Notes: generated by a model from the letters alone, not told the origin. 64,000 nt of DNA from Myxocyprinus asiaticus (GCF_019703515.2 NC_059372.1:14041492-14105491); one strand, 5' to 3'; positions 1 through 12,690 are shown, counted from the first letter of the stretch. Numbers and translations: made by a program.

Positions 1-2232
1 ACCTTACATTGTTTTCCGAAATCTACCGGGTGGAAATGGACCAGTTGTGCTTGGGCCCGTCATCGCTGATTGCAACTATATTTGTTATTGTTTTTCTGTC
101 AACAATTGTCTCTATTTGTTATTGTTTTTATTTCTTAAAATATTTTTTTGAGAAACATCTGAGTATGTGACGTCAAAAACATTCCAGTCGTCTTGCTGCC
201 GCATCCACAATGAAGATGTGATCCTGAACTCTCCACCTAAGAGCTGTATGATGTTGACACCAAGGCAATTAACCTTATGAATTCAATGCTGAGCTGGTGA
301 AAACCGTTCAGAACTGAGCAAATGAATGTGGTACAGTAAGTGTGTCACTGTATCTTCTCTTCTTTTTTTTTTTACTGGTGAAACAGATTTTTTTTTTTAT
401 AAAGTGTAATTGGCCCAAAGCTGTGGGACTAGACTAGAAAGAGTGCTCTACCCACTCTCATTATAGCCCTTCTGATTAGCCTCCCTGCTTTGTTGTACAC
501 TGGATTATAGTCATGTACTAATTAAAGTGTTACATTTTGGAGCTTTTGAACTTGATATCACAGTCCACACCTATCCTCGCATTTCCTTTGTTTACCTGCC
601 CCAAATCTATCGATTTCTTATTTCTTTTTTCTTTTTTCAATCAGAGAGTGTGAAGATAAAATGTCTCCCACAGGGCCAGAACAACTTCCATCAATGGCCT
701 GACCAAATATTAGGGAGGCCTTTTATTAGCTTCGCACATTCCTAAATGGAGAGAGAAGGTGCTAGATTCAAATCTCCAGAGCCCCATGAAATGATATTAA
801 CATTATATGATATAGCACAGTTGGCACAGAGGCTCTGAATGATTTGTTAGGACTCAATTGTGTTATTAAGAAACCCCCTCCTCAGCCGTTCTCGGCTTCA
901 CTTTGGTTGTCTCTCTCTCTCTGCTTTGGTAGTCTCTGTCTGATTTGGTAATGAAGCCAGGATGTTGCCTTCAACATATTTCGCTTTAATATGCCTGTTT
1001 TCTAGCGGAATGGCTTAGAAGCCTTCAACTGCATTATGTGTATTGTTACTGTTGATTGCAGCATTAGTGGATGGCTGGTGCGTGAAATTGGAAATGCATT
1101 GGCAATTTTATATGCTTGCACTGCTTATATTTACTTTTGTGAGTTCTTAATTTCATCCCTGTCCCTGGTTGTATCAAAAATCTAAACCCTTGGAAATGCA
1201 AACCAGCAAAAATTTTGTAAAAAAAAACAGTCTATACTGAACTTTCTTTTAGACATCTTTTGTATTAGTAAGATAATCTGTCGCTCTAGTTAATGTGCCC
1301 TTAATGCCTATTATACACCCTTGATGATTAAGTATGAAGTTTTACAGCCATTCTCACTCACAAAAGTTCACCACACTGCATGAAAATTAAGCACCAGTAG
1401 TGTGTGTTGCGTTTGTGTGAGTGTGCAAGCATGCGTGCACCCGTGTGTACAGTATGCTGTCATTTTGCTAATGACAGCATACTGTAATATGGTACCGAAA
1501 TTAGCAACAAGATGATATTGTACCATTTTTATTTTTTTGGTATTGCAGTACTTTGTTACTACCGGTAAACTACGCAACCCTAGTTGAAACCCACAAGTTG
1601 AGAATCACTGCACTAAAACATGATTGTTTGCGGTGTTTTTATATGTTCTTACACAAATATTGTACATTGGTCCTGTCTGTATGTAATGTGTTTAACAGAA
1701 CAGAAGGGCTCCAGTGGCCAAAATATGCTGGAAATAAAATAAAACAAAAGACACGACCATACAGTCATCCGTAAGTGAGTGAGTGAGGGACACAGATGGT
1801 GACTGACTTCAGGTCATGTGGTGTGAGAGTGTGCTTTGTTCTTTCCTCTGGCCATCCCCCTATGAACACCCACATCAACGGTTCCAGGCCCTGCTTAATG
1901 TTAGTGACTGTTGGTCCGTAAAGCCAGTTGTCCTCCATAGACCCCAAGGGGATCACTATGACAACACCAACAGTCTTGGGCCCTTGTCATCCCCATTTTT
2001 GACCAGAGACACGAGTTATTGCTGCCACAATGAATGGGACAAGACACTATGCTAGTATTGCCCTCACCACCAAGTATCTGTGAACATTGTCACTATTGCT
2101 TAAAAAAAGCCAAAATAAAAAAAAATTTGTGTATCCCTCTCAAATACATTATAATAAGTCTGAACAACAACAACACAAAATAAAAACCTTATGAAATCTG
2201 ATGTCCTGTATCCAGATTTGGTTGAAATCCTG
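1..2232. other. Non-coding, no gene recognised
   Basis: AT-rich sequence without a convincing coding frame. The open frames here are short and show no family motif. The only discrete structure I see is the hairpin at 1449-1485. Several T-rich runs occur near 360-400. Confidence 0.6.
1449..1485. repeat. Perfect hairpin, 16-bp stem
   Basis: Arms acagtatgctgtcatt (1449-1464) and aatgacagcatactgt (1470-1485) are exact reverse complements around the 5-nt loop ttgct. The match does not extend beyond the arms. It may be the core of a palindromic MITE remnant or a small cruciform. I see nothing that makes it a microRNA. Confidence 0.85.
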
Positions 2233-3164
2233 TTGAAGGAATTGTTCAACCAAAAATCAAAAATTCTGCCATAATTTACTCACCCTCGTTCCAAACCCAT
2301 ATGACTTTCTTTCTTTATGCGGTACACTAAATGAGATGTTTTAATGAATATTGTGATCTGTCTTTTCAGTACAATGGCAGTGGACAGTAAAAGTAGTCCT
2401 TGTGGCTCATGCGTCATATTCCAAGTCTTCTTAAGACGTATGATATGTTTAGGTGAGAAACTACCTGAAATTTAAGTAATTAATCAGTAAAAATCTTGAC
2501 GTCCATTGCACGTTCATGAGCACCATGCAAAAAGCTCACTCACAGTGACTCTTTGTAGTGTTGCGTAAATTACTAAAATATATAATCCATTAAAAATTAC
2601 TTACTACTTCTCTAAAATTATAATCAAATTACTTTACTGATAACTTTACTGAAATGTAATAGCATTACTAATGACTTTACTTTTAAGTTACTTTCTAAAA
2701 CACTTGTCACAAACATTTTTGTTTTTCCACTCAACAAATTCAAAATAATGTCTATTTTCTCCTTGTTCACTGTCGCACACCCTTCAGCTGTCACAGAAAA
2801 GCAAACAGATATACATATGAACTTATGAATTGACATTTTAACTGTATTACACACAAACAATATATTTTTTAGAAATATTTGTAATCAAAGTAATTTACTT
2901 AAAAGAAATTACTTTCACTGAAAATCAGTAACTGTAATCTGAATTACAAGAATTTAAAATGTAATGTGTTACACTATATTTTGTGCCTAAAATAATTAGA
3001 TTACAGTAACAAATTCCTTTGTAATCTGATTACACCATACACTGCTTGACTGTTCACATGAGAATTTGTGTGTCACTGTGAATGCAATCATGAACGAGCA
3101 GGGAACGTAAATGGCATGAGTAAATTATGACAGAATATACATTTTTGGGCAAACTATTCTTTAA
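2233..3164. mobile_element. Angel-like TTAA palindromic MITE, long form
   Basis: The left end reads gaaggaattgttcaaccaaa and the right end ttttgggcaaactattcttt followed by TTAA. These are inverted versions of the terminal sequence seen in every Angel-like copy of this window (canonical form near 12326: ttaaaggaatagttcaccc). The subterminal motif atttactcaccctc on the left returns inverted as catgagtaaattatgacag on the right. The left TTAA is degraded to TTGA. There is no coding capacity. Assignment to Angel (a Kolobok-type, TTAA-targeting MITE described in zebrafish) is from recognition. A second repeat lies inside at 2557-3044. Confidence 0.7.
2557..3044. mobile_element. Non-autonomous repeat nested in Angel-like MITE
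   Basis: It begins agtgttgcgtaaattact and ends taatctgattacaccatacactg, giving short inverted ends (AGTG / CACT). The interior is full of alternating ttactttact / gtaatctgattac motifs, typical of a very common fish hAT-like non-autonomous family. I could not define a clean target duplication, so the ends are approximate. Confidence 0.5.
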
Positions 3165-3458
3165 AAAAAAAAAAAAGCATACATATTTTATTTTAGGTGT
3201 ATCCAATCAAATACATTTTTTGCAATCTGAAAGTAAAAAAAAAGACACTTTTGAAAGTCTGAGTCTGAATGGTCAGATTGGGTTTCAAGTAGTCTCCCCC
3301 CCCCCCCCCAGATATTATTTGGGATATATTGAATATGTAACATCATACAAAGTGTGCAATTTTTTTCCAGAGCTGTCTGCATCACTTAGTTTTGCTCACT
3401 CTTTCCTAATATAGTAAACTATGTGAAATTCCCTAATGAATGGTGAATGAGTTAGCAG

Positions 3459-5145
3459 CAGGGCCGGAGTGGCAATCGGGAAGATCGGGAGAATTCCCAC
3501 TGGGCCGGTCAAAAATTGGGCCAGTTATGTCCGCATGTTGATTGACAAACTTTCATCATATGTCGCAAAACAATTGCCAACAGTCCGTAACATCCGGTAT
3601 TTAAAGGATCAGAATTGCGTTCCATATTATAGAGGACGCAGTCTGTATTTTATCATCTCACACCCAAACAAATGAGAGAGTAGCCTGTGAGAGACGAAAC
3701 TGATGTTGCGCCGCTTCACTTGACAGCACGGGAAGGATCACAGAAGATCCATCGAGAACAGATAGGCTACTATTAGCTGAATGGATGAACATGCTTCAGG
3801 TAGCCTACAAGATCATCACAAGTTTAATACTGACTGCAGTCTCACAATCTCAGTCAATTAATCTCTGAAATCCTCTTCCCTAGCACTGCAGAATGATAAT
3901 AGCAAAATTATTTTTTGTCACTAAATAACAGAATACTTAAAGTAAATGAATACAGATGCAACAGCACAACACGGTACGAAAATACTGGGACTTTACAGCT
4001 CTCAAAAGATTAAACTCAACGAAACAAACTGCACAGAGTGGTTTCAATGTTGTATAATGCGATAAAACCCTCTTAAAGAGACAGTAACCATTTTGCCTTT
4101 GTCCTGAACATTTACATTCCAAGTAAAAGAAAAGTACAAATGTTATTTTTAGTCTTTTATTTCACTCTTATCGTTGTAAAATGGCACGTTTTTGAATGGC
4201 AAGTAAAAATGTAAAAACAATTACTCAACCTTAATTGTTTCGCTGGATCTGTTGCTATTTTAATTATCTAAAATACAAAGCACTGACCATTTAAAGTGTG
4301 AGCCTGTACATCTTGAAAGAGTTATAAACATTTACAGTTCTATAGTGTTATTATGTGCCAAGATAGTCTTTAAAATAAACTTAGTTTACCCAAAAATGAA
4401 ATTTCATTTACTCACCCTCATGCCATCCCAGATGTGTATGACTTTCTGTCTTCTGCTGAACACAAATTAAGCTTTTTAGAAGAATTTCTCAGTTCTGTTG
4501 GTCCTTTCAATGCAAGTGAATGGTGATAAGAACTCAGAAGGTACAAAAATCACATAAATGCAGCATAAAGGTAATCCATACAACTCCAGTGGTTTAATCT
4601 ATGTCTTCAGAAGCGATATGATAGGTGTGGGTGAGAAACAGATCAATATTTAAGTTTTTTTTTGCTTATGTAAATCACCAAAAACAGAAGAAGAACTCTT
4701 AAGAGAGAAGAGTGCTTATGAAAGTGAAAGTGGAGATTTATAGTAAAAAATGACTTAATTATTGATCTGTTTCTCACCGCTTCTCATTTACTTGCATTGA
4801 ATGCACCAACAGTCCTTCTAAACATCTTCATTCATGTTCTGCAAAAGAAAGTCATCCACATCTGGGATGGCATGAGGGTGAGGAAATAATCAAATATCCC
4901 TTTAACCTTCACTTATTTTTACAACACATACAATGATGTCTTATGACAAAATGAAAATCTTAGTGATGCCGTATGTGGTATAATGACATGGAGAGCTTAA
5001 ATAATTTTCAAGTAATTACATATATTGCATATTTTTTCTGTGATCTTGTTTTATTATTATCATCTTCACCTCCAACCCCCCTTTTGGGTGTGGGCTGACT
5101 TGGACATGACATCCCAGGCTGAATATGAATCCCACTCCGCCCCTG
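3459..5145. mobile_element. hAT-like non-autonomous element, 8-bp TSD
   Basis: The left end is CAGGGCCGGAGTGGC and the right end, read inverted, is CAGGGGCGGAGTGGG, so the terminal inverted repeats match at 13 of 15 positions. The flanks are gttagcag (3451-3458) and ggtagcag (5146-5153), an 8-bp duplication with one mismatch. CAGGG ends plus an 8-bp duplication is the hAT signature. No transposase frame is visible in the 1.7 kb. An Angel-like MITE sits inside at 4369-4905. Confidence 0.8.
4369..4905. mobile_element. Angel-like TTAA MITE nested in hAT-like element
   Basis: TTAA is present at both ends (4369-4372 and 4902-4905). The left arm has tttactcaccctcatgcc and cccagatgtgtatgactttc. The right arm carries the inverted forms gaaagtcatccacatctggg and gatggcatgagggtgag. 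It is palindromic and non-coding. Confidence 0.8.
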
Positions 5146-5153
5146 GGTAGCAG

Positions 5154-7512
5154 TTTCGTATACAGTACAAGCAGTATATGCCTCTTTCACTTACAGTATG
5201 CTCTCTCTTGCACATCATTGTAATAGTTCAAAGTGACAGCTACTCTCAGTTGTTACACTGTATGAGAAAGTCTCTTGGTATCATTACTATTGCAACCAAT
5301 AAAGACATACTAGATATTTAATACAATGTCTGAACAAACGGATCTGTTTTAATCACTTGCAAAATGACAGTACGGACAGTCAGTTCTAAAGATCAAATTG
5401 AAATTGGATTTGTGTGCTGTGTGAACAAAGCCATTGAGTTCACCTGCTGATCAGAGCTGTTTAGATTCGCTTAAAGCGTGACCTTTTCAGCAAGGCACCC
5501 TGCCTCTGATTTTGACTGGCATTCAAGGACATTGTTGTCCTGTTTCTGTCTCAGTCCGTCTCTTTCCTGTGGCAAAGACTCCTTTTACAACCATGTTCTC
5601 ATGCTAGGTTAATCTCAGCAAACAGGATGTGTTGTCTAATTTATCAGCCCATCAAATAGACCAATACTGTCTCAGGGTGAGAGATTACTGTTGACAGGGT
5701 ATTAGTGAGTGTGTTTGTGTTTATACATGTGTGATGTGCTGTCGATGTAATGAGTTTTTGGAATCTTGAGGGATGAGTGATCTAAAACAATAATGAATCC
5801 TATTTATTTCTTTTTGCTTCTTGTTTTTGGATCTTTTTGCAAGATCACACTTTATTCCTCACTATCTGTGTACCATTTGTTAACATGTTTGGCACAATGA
5901 ATCCTGGGGAAAATTAATCTTCCATGTTGTTTATATATTCAAAAATTAAAAATGAATGTCATTAAATGACTTAATAATCTAAAACCAAACAAACAAAAAC
6001 CAATATTTTATGCATATAACTGAAATTAAAAGCTATAATTTGATTCTACATGCAATACTGACCACATATAAACATTGCATTTATCATAGAATCCATACTT
6101 CCATAATAAAACTTAAATATTCATGCTGTTTTGATGACAGTAAGTGCTATAATTTTCCATGCTGCATGGTTCTGACAGGAAGATGCATAACTAACCATCA
6201 ATATGTCCATTCGTACCCGTTTTTTATGAATACAGTATGATGATACAAAATAATCAGTTATTTTTAAACAAAACATCCAGACAAATATATTTTATTTGTT
6301 GTGCCATATTGATGTTTTGGATAAGTGGCTCTGCCCATCCACCCCATTGTAAGTAAATTGCTGAAATGTGATTTTACACAATGGTTTGTGCCTTTTTTTT
6401 CTAAAAAATGAACAAGCACTGTGTAAAAAATACACCTTTAGGATTGTTTATATTCAACAAAATAAACAGCCATACATTTGGTAAAGTGACTGGTCAGGCT
6501 CTTTAGCTGTCAGAATAAATTATCCAAATGGGGAGCTTACATTTTTAAAGTAATCATATTTTAGAGGGGGAAACATTGTATTTTCCCGTGAGATTTATTG
6601 ACTAAAGCCAATTAAAACTTGATTTTACCCATCGGGAATTGACTGGTCGTTACTTGTGAAAAGTGGCTGTTACAAACCAGAACAGAGCCAGGTTGGAGTG
6701 GAGCAAATTGTTACACTTTGATAAAAATTCTGTTGGAACATTTGGGGTAATGTGCATTGATGAATTGTGCACAATAATACCATTAAGAAAGTAAGTAGGA
6801 TCAGTTTTGATTACATGTTGATTTTAAAGGTTTTATCTGTTCTATTCTTTCTATTTCTTCATTAAATCACATTTAAATGCAAGAAATCAATCACCATATG
6901 AAATTAAACATTGTTTAACACTTGGCAATATACCATTTGGGGCTGGAAACAGTTGCCAGCACAATCCAAGAGACAGCTGGTGGGTCATTAGCTTCTTTTT
7001 CCCTGGAAGGGTGACAATCAAATTTACTCTCATCTCATGAGAATCACACTCGCTCTATCACGGACAAACCTGTCTCTCTTGGCACTAAAGACTGACACAC
7101 TTGCATTCTTGAGGGACTGTGATGGCCAGTACATTGTGATTGTTTCCACACCCTTGATGATTAAGTATGAAGTTTTATAGCCATTCTCACTCACAAAAGT
7201 TCATTTTAGCAAGTGTTCTTGTCAAAAAACTCACCTCTCTCATTCTCACTCACGCAATTTTGTTTCGAAAGAAAAGTTGGCGCATCTCCACCAACTGTCA
7301 TCTGAAGTGAGCATTCGTGATCGGTATTGTCCCACACTTTTCCTGACAGCCCATATGTTTCCTCTTATGTCAACACTCTGAAGGGCCTTACACCTGCCAA
7401 TATGTCTTCAACACTCGAACTAAGAGAAGAAGAGAGATGATAGATTGACTTGTTTTAGGACTGGCCAACATTCAAATCGATCCTGCATGATTAATGGAGG
7501 ACAGCTTTTTAC
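5154..7512. other. Mostly unique non-coding DNA
   Basis: No coding frame or transposon end recognised. The stretches around 5430-5760 and 6900-7140 have balanced composition and look single-copy. They could hold conserved non-coding sequence, but nothing specific can be shown from one genome. Confidence 0.45.
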
Positions 7513-7800
7513 TAGAGGTGGGGATCTTTAAGTACCTTTCGATTAGATTTTGATTCAAAAAGATTTGATGCGATTTAATTTTTTATGCATCTTACTTTTT
7601 CAGTAACATTGGAAACTCAAATAGTTGACAAATTCTGTGTAAAGATTCTAAAAGCCAGAGAACACCTTATTAATAGAGGTTGGAATCTTATGTATTTGAT
7701 TTCGATTCATAGTCACAATCCAATTCCAAAACGATTCTTGAGGCATATTAATTTTTCAGTAACAATCAGGGTACAAATCGTTGACAATTATGTGTAAATA
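7513..7800. repeat. Two-unit direct repeat, about 161 bp
   Basis: tagaggtggggatctt (7513) recurs as tagaggttggaatctt (7674). Both copies continue through a gattttgattc / gatttcgattc stretch and a tttttcagtaaca motif. It looks like a partly tandem copy of a TAGAGGTGGGAATCTT-type interspersed repeat. Confidence 0.55.
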
Positions 7801-8349
7801 TTGCACATAAAAGATGTATTTAAATGTTTCTGATCTGACCGTCATTAGAAATAGAATAAGGCTTTCAGATCAGAGGCTTTCATTCTATGTGAATGGAAAA
7901 GATATAAAAACAAGTTGTTCAGTTGTTTATGTGATGGCACTGCTGACATGCGGACGTGGGCAGAGCGGCCCAGACAGAGGCTGGCGTGTGGCATCTAACA
8001 GATGGACAGATGGGGTGTGAGGTGCCTTTCCTGTATCCGTCTAACCACACTGATAAGGATGGATGTAACCATTTTAAGGGCATCGATTTGTCAGTGCTAC
8101 CCCAGCCTTAATGCCATTCCTTGTTTGGAAATGTTTGTTAATTGTTAGCAGATGTCACACTTTACTTTCGGTAGCTTCTGTAATTATCAGTGGTGTTGTA
8201 TGAATATGTATGAGGTATGACATGGTCACTTACTCATCTAGACTACATGCACATATGGTGGGATGGGTTTCTTCATGTTCGAATCAACCCAGAGTTCATT
8301 CGGCACAAATTTAAAACAGATTTAAATGCAATAGCTGTGTTGCCCTTAC

Positions 8350-8530
8350 AAAAAAGCACTCTGGTGGTACCATGGTACAGTCATAGTCTCATATGGTAAT
8401 ACTATAGTACTTTAACATAAATTATGGTGAATGACTGAATGATTACCATATTCATGGACCATGGTATTTACAAGGTTCTTTTAATAATACCATTTTTTAT
8501 ACCATGTTGATGGTATCAGATGTTAATACC
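8350..8530. repeat. Palindrome-rich repeat (accatggt)
   Basis: Several inverted copies of taccatggta-type words occur together (ggtaccatggtac at 8366-8378, then ggaccatggta, ataccat and atggtat). It is probably a short palindromic MITE remnant. I see no defined ends. Confidence 0.4.
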
Positions 8531-9178
8531 ATATTTTATGTTAACATATGCTCATGTATAACATTCTGAATCAGGTAGCATTAATTCAGAATTATTATCT
8601 GTCCATGGAATATCTACCTATCCATCTATTCATGAAAGCATTGTACGATTGCATCCAAAAAAATCTATATATATGTGCTACAGTTTTTTTTTTCATACAA
8701 TTTTCATCTTACTGTAGTATGTAGATCTTTCTACCGGCCAGTGATGGTTCTGAGAGAAAACGCTTCCGCAGCCTACTATAGCTATTCGAACACAATTTCA
8801 ATATGCATTTAACTGAGGTAAAATGCATGCTCTTATTTAAATTTTGTCATTATTTTTTGTTATGTCAGCATACAGCTTGCTTAATACATTCAGTTCAAAG
8901 GGTTAGTTCACAAAAAAATGAAAATCCTCTCATGATTAACTTACCTTTAAATCATCCCAGATGTGTATGACTTTCCTTCTTCAGCAGAACTGAAGTGAAG
9001 ATTTTTATAAGCACATTTCAGCTCTTTTTTGTCCATACAATGCAAGTGAATGGGTGCCATGAGGCTGCTGGCTATTTGATGGTCCAAAAGGCATATTTGG
9101 GCAGCATAAAAGTAATCCACATGACTCCAGTCGATCAATTAATGTCTTCTGAAACAAATTGATAATTAAAACTTTATT

Positions 9179-9193
9179 AAAAATCGCTTCCTG
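9179..9193. repeat. SINE target-site duplication, left copy
   Basis: aaaaatcgcttcctg here is repeated exactly at 9640-9654, directly flanking the SINE. Confidence 0.9.
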
Positions 9194-9639
9194 GGGGCCT
9201 GGGTAGCTCAGCAAGTATTGATGCTGACTACCACCCCTGGAGTCACGAGTTCGAATCCAGGGTGTGCTGAGTGACTCCAGCCAGGTCTCCTAAACAACCA
9301 AATTGGCCCGGTTGCTAGGGAGGGTAGAGTCACATGTGGTAACCTCCTCGTGGTCGCGATTAGTGGTTCTCGCTGTCAATGGGGCGTGTGGTAATTTGTG
9401 CGTGGATTGCGGAGAGAAGCATGGGCCTCCACATGCTGGGAGTCTCCGCGGTGTCATGCATAACGAGCCACATGATAAGATGCACAGATTGGCAGTCTCA
9501 GAAGCAGAGGCATCTGAGACTTGTCCTCCACCACCCAGATTGAGGTGAGTAACTGCGCCACCACGAGGACCTACTTAGTAGTGGGAATTAGGCATTCCAA
9601 ATTGGAAGAAAAGGGGATAAAAAAAGAAATACAAAAAAA
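9194..9639 (+). mobile_element. tRNA-derived SINE
   Basis: The head is tRNA-like, with an A box tagctcagcaag (9204-9215) and a B box gagttcgaatcc (9247-9258), the internal RNA polymerase III promoter of tRNA genes. A GC-rich tRNA-unrelated body follows (…ggtctcctaaacaacc, cctcctcgtggtcgcg, …gccaccacgaggacc). It ends in an A-rich tail from 9611. A 15-bp perfect target duplication (9179-9193 and 9640-9654) shows target-primed insertion. Length is 446 bp. I recognise the family as widespread in Cypriniformes. The tRNA part is not a functional tRNA gene. Confidence 0.9.
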
Positions 9640-9654
9640 AAAAATCGCTTCCTG
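9640..9654. repeat. SINE target-site duplication, right copy
   Basis: Exact copy of 9179-9193. After it the interrupted Angel-like MITE resumes. Confidence 0.9.
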
Positions 9655-10108
9655 CCAGCAGTCGACACATCAATGACATAAGTGCAATGTTGCGTTTACA
9701 TGAGAAGTCAGAAGCACGCACTTTGTATTCAACAGAACAAGGAACGTCATTTGAGAGTTAGGTCATTTCAAACAGCAACTGGAAGCAACAATTTAGAGTA
9801 TAAAATGTTTTAATTATCAATTTGTTTCTCACACCAACCTATCAATTTGCTTCAGAAGACATTCATTGATCGACTGGAGTCATGTGGCTTACTTTTATGC
9901 TGCCTAAATATGCCTTTTGGACCGTCAAATAGCCAGCAGACTGTTGGCACCTGTATACTTCCATTGAATGGACAAAAAGAGCTGAAATGTGCTTATAAAA
10001 ATCTTCACTTCGGTTCTACTGAAGAAGGAAAGTCATACACATCTGGGATGGCTTTAAGGTAAGTTAATCATGAGAGGATTTTCATATTTGGGTGAACTAA
10101 CCCTTTAA

Positions 10109-11370
10109 CAGCATTAATTCCCTTTAAAGAGGGAAAACTTTATCATTCAACTGAACTGTGCACTTGCATATTTAGAGACAAGTTATATTTAGCACTCTGT
10201 CCATGGACTGAATGAATGCTTGTCCCTGAATGTGCAGTTTTGTAGATTTACTTGAACCGCTCTGGCAATGTCAATGGAATAACCCATTTTAGGTTTGGCT
10301 GGATTTACTTGAAATCAAATGTATCTTCATATTTAGAATTAAAGCTTTTTAGTACAAGTTCTTTTTAAGACCCCACCATTCCCCTCCTATCTTGTTTTGA
10401 TGACCTTTGGGGGATCAAGGCAAAATTGGGCCTTGACAAAATTGGGCCCCCCCCAAACCCCCCCCTGTAATTCGCACACTGGTCATAGGTGGTCATCGTC
10501 ACAGGACACCAAACAGCGGCGGTGGTGTGCGCACATTCATAGAAAACAATGGTTTTGTATTTTAGGAAGCAGTATGTCATCCACTTGACCCGTCCAGTGC
10601 GGGACCCCCTTAAAGTACTTCAAAGAATACCATGGTGCAATATGTATTGTGATACATCACAAATATATAAAATCTTGACATTTGCCTCTCCATTCAAACT
10701 GGATAGAGAGACGCAGCGACAGTGTGTCTGGCTACAGATCTGTTGTTTCGTTCCACAGTTCTGTTTACTAACTGAACATACAAGAATTGAGGGCCAGTGG
10801 CCCCACAAGCTGTCTCTCCAGCTAGCAGCTAATGTGAGTGTGTAGTTAACGTCGAGCAGGCAATGGCACAAATCCCAAACACCTGCTTTATCTCTATTGC
10901 AGGGCACATAACCATGCACCAACTCCACCTAATAACTCCTCCGGCTGCAATAAATGATACCAATTCTGGACCCATATGACATGTTTAAAACCCCTGCAGT
11001 TTTAGAGGCCTCTGGCTCGTGTGTACTGATAATGTTTGGCAACAGTGTGAAAACACAGACTAATGTTTTTAGACAAAGCTAAAAGGTCTTACACCAGTTT
11101 ACTACTTAATTATGATTACAGTGCTGACTTATTAGTAAACTTGTTTTCAACATAACATTATTAAAATGTATGTTTAAAATTAATAAAGCACAACAGTCTT
11201 GTTTCGGACATAAATATCCCATTTATCTTCTCCATAGGGGACTAGATTTTTACCATTAACTTATAAACCTTTAAACAGAGATCTATTGTGAGCCCCAAGG
11301 TTGTTAAATCAATGGCATATGCCTCTGCTGTTTAATAGTGGAATGTCTGGTGAAGAACTACACTACCCAT
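10109..11370. other. Non-coding, no feature recognised
   Basis: Contains a C-rich patch (10446-10467) and some balanced sequence. Frames of about 100 codons on both strands around 10620-10930 have no family motif and overlap each other. Confidence 0.45.
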
Positions 11371-12072
11371 TAGTGGTCGACCAATATATCGCAGAGGCCG
11401 ATAAATCAGCCGATATTCTGACTTTTTTTTATTATTATCGGCCGAGAAATTTTCCTGTTTTCTTGAGGGCACCGCAAATCGCCTGCTTGCATGTGAAGCG
11501 TCTGAGACATGTAAACGACCAGTCATGGTTCGTTTTGTTGTTACGTGTCATCGTGTTACTACAATAGTAGACCGTTGTGCAACACAGTGTCATTTAAACG
11601 GATCGCATATCAGACCCGTGGCAAACGCGTTTGAGCTCATAATATTAAAGCACTCACCTGTTTCATTCTCGATCTCTCTCTCAACAGTTCCTTGCAACAT
11701 TGTTTAATGATAAAAAGGCAAATATCAATAAAAATAATATCATATACCATCTGCAAATATGCACATATCTCGTTTAAACAGATGTAATACACCAACCTCA
11801 CACAACTTCAGCAGATCCAGCATCCTGTGGAGCGCTCATTTATTTACCTCTAAAGCACATATTCTATCAGCCACTTCTCAACAGTTCCCTGTAACTTTTC
11901 TAATGATAAAAGGCAAATATCAATAATACTTCTATTATATTCCATCTGAAATTATGCAGATATCTCATTTAAACAGATGTAATTTATGAACCTCACGAAA
12001 AAAATCAAGCGTTTTCTTCCTGTCGAGCGCTCATCTAATATCTTCCTCTGAAGTGCATATTCTGTCAGCCAG
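11371..12072. mobile_element. hAT-like repeat remnant with tandem duplication
   Basis: It starts TAGTGGTCGACCAATATATC, followed by gccgataaatcagccgatatt, a start I recognise from a common fish TAGTGGTCGACC repeat. No matching right end was found. The interior from 11682 contains a two-unit tandem duplication, listed separately. Confidence 0.5.
11682..12072. repeat. Tandem duplication, 197-bp period
   Basis: caacagttcc (11682 and 11879), aaggcaaatatcaata and tttaaacagatgtaat occur in the same order in both units. Each unit ends attctatcagccac or attctgtcagccag. There are two diverged units and no coding function. Confidence 0.8.
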
Positions 12073-12325
12073 AATCAAAAACTTCAGGATCAGGATCAAA
12101 AGTTCCTTTGATTCACAAATAATGATGGTAACTCCATGACAATCCAAGTAGGCGATCCAGACCGTTGAAACTGTCAGGAGATTGAGCCTCGCACTGGATC
12201 CGCTCGAGTGCGAGAGTGCAACTTCAAGGCTGCGTCCGAAACCAGGAAAATGCTGCCTCCAGAGGCTGTATACAAAGGTACGATGAAAATAAGGTGCTTT
12301 TCCAACTGTTCCGAGACCAGTTTCC

Positions 12326-12690
12326 TTAAAGGAATAGTTCACCCAAAAATGAAACTTTGCTGATAATTTAGTCACCCTCAGGCCATCCAAGATATATCTG
12401 AGTTTCTTTCTTCATCAAAACAGAATTTAAGATTTTTAGGATTTCATTTCAGGCCTCCTCCTCTAAACAATGCAAGTTTCTATTGTAAACAATGACGCGC
12501 TTCCTACCTCCTCCTCCACGAGATGCGTGACCTTACCAACGAGCTTACGTCATCCGTCTCATGAGCGCACGTCACAGAGATGTACGGAAGCAAACATTTG
12601 TAGTTAAAAAGTATATAAGTATTGTTTTGTTTCTCAAAATAATCAATCATTTGCGTTAAGAAGAACTTTATTTGTCGACTGGAGTACCCC
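12326..12690. mobile_element. Angel-like MITE, left arm only
   Basis: It begins at TTAA (12326) with ttaaaggaatagttcaccc, the canonical terminus. It runs through gtcaccctcaggccatcc to the interior word gtcgactggagt near 12676-12687, also seen in other copies. The right arm is missing where the candidate LTR begins. Confidence 0.75.

Larger units (their letters stand above)
8894..10108. mobile_element. Angel-like MITE, split by a SINE
   Basis: The left end is ttcaaagggttagttcac and the right end is gtgaactaaccctttaa. These are near-perfect inverted repeats, with TTAA intact on the right and TTCA on the left. Arm motifs cccagatgtgtatgactttc (left) and gaaagtcatacacatctggg (right) mirror each other. 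The 446-bp SINE at 9194-9639 interrupts it and has duplicated 15 bp of the MITE. Confidence 0.85.

Noticed and set aside
9194..9270. Host tRNA gene
   Set aside because: tRNA-like head with A and B boxes, but joined to a SINE body and A-rich tail with a target duplication.
10620..10928. Overlapping 98- and 102-codon frames on opposite strands
   Set aside because: No motif. Both strands are equally open over the same bases, which indicates chance.
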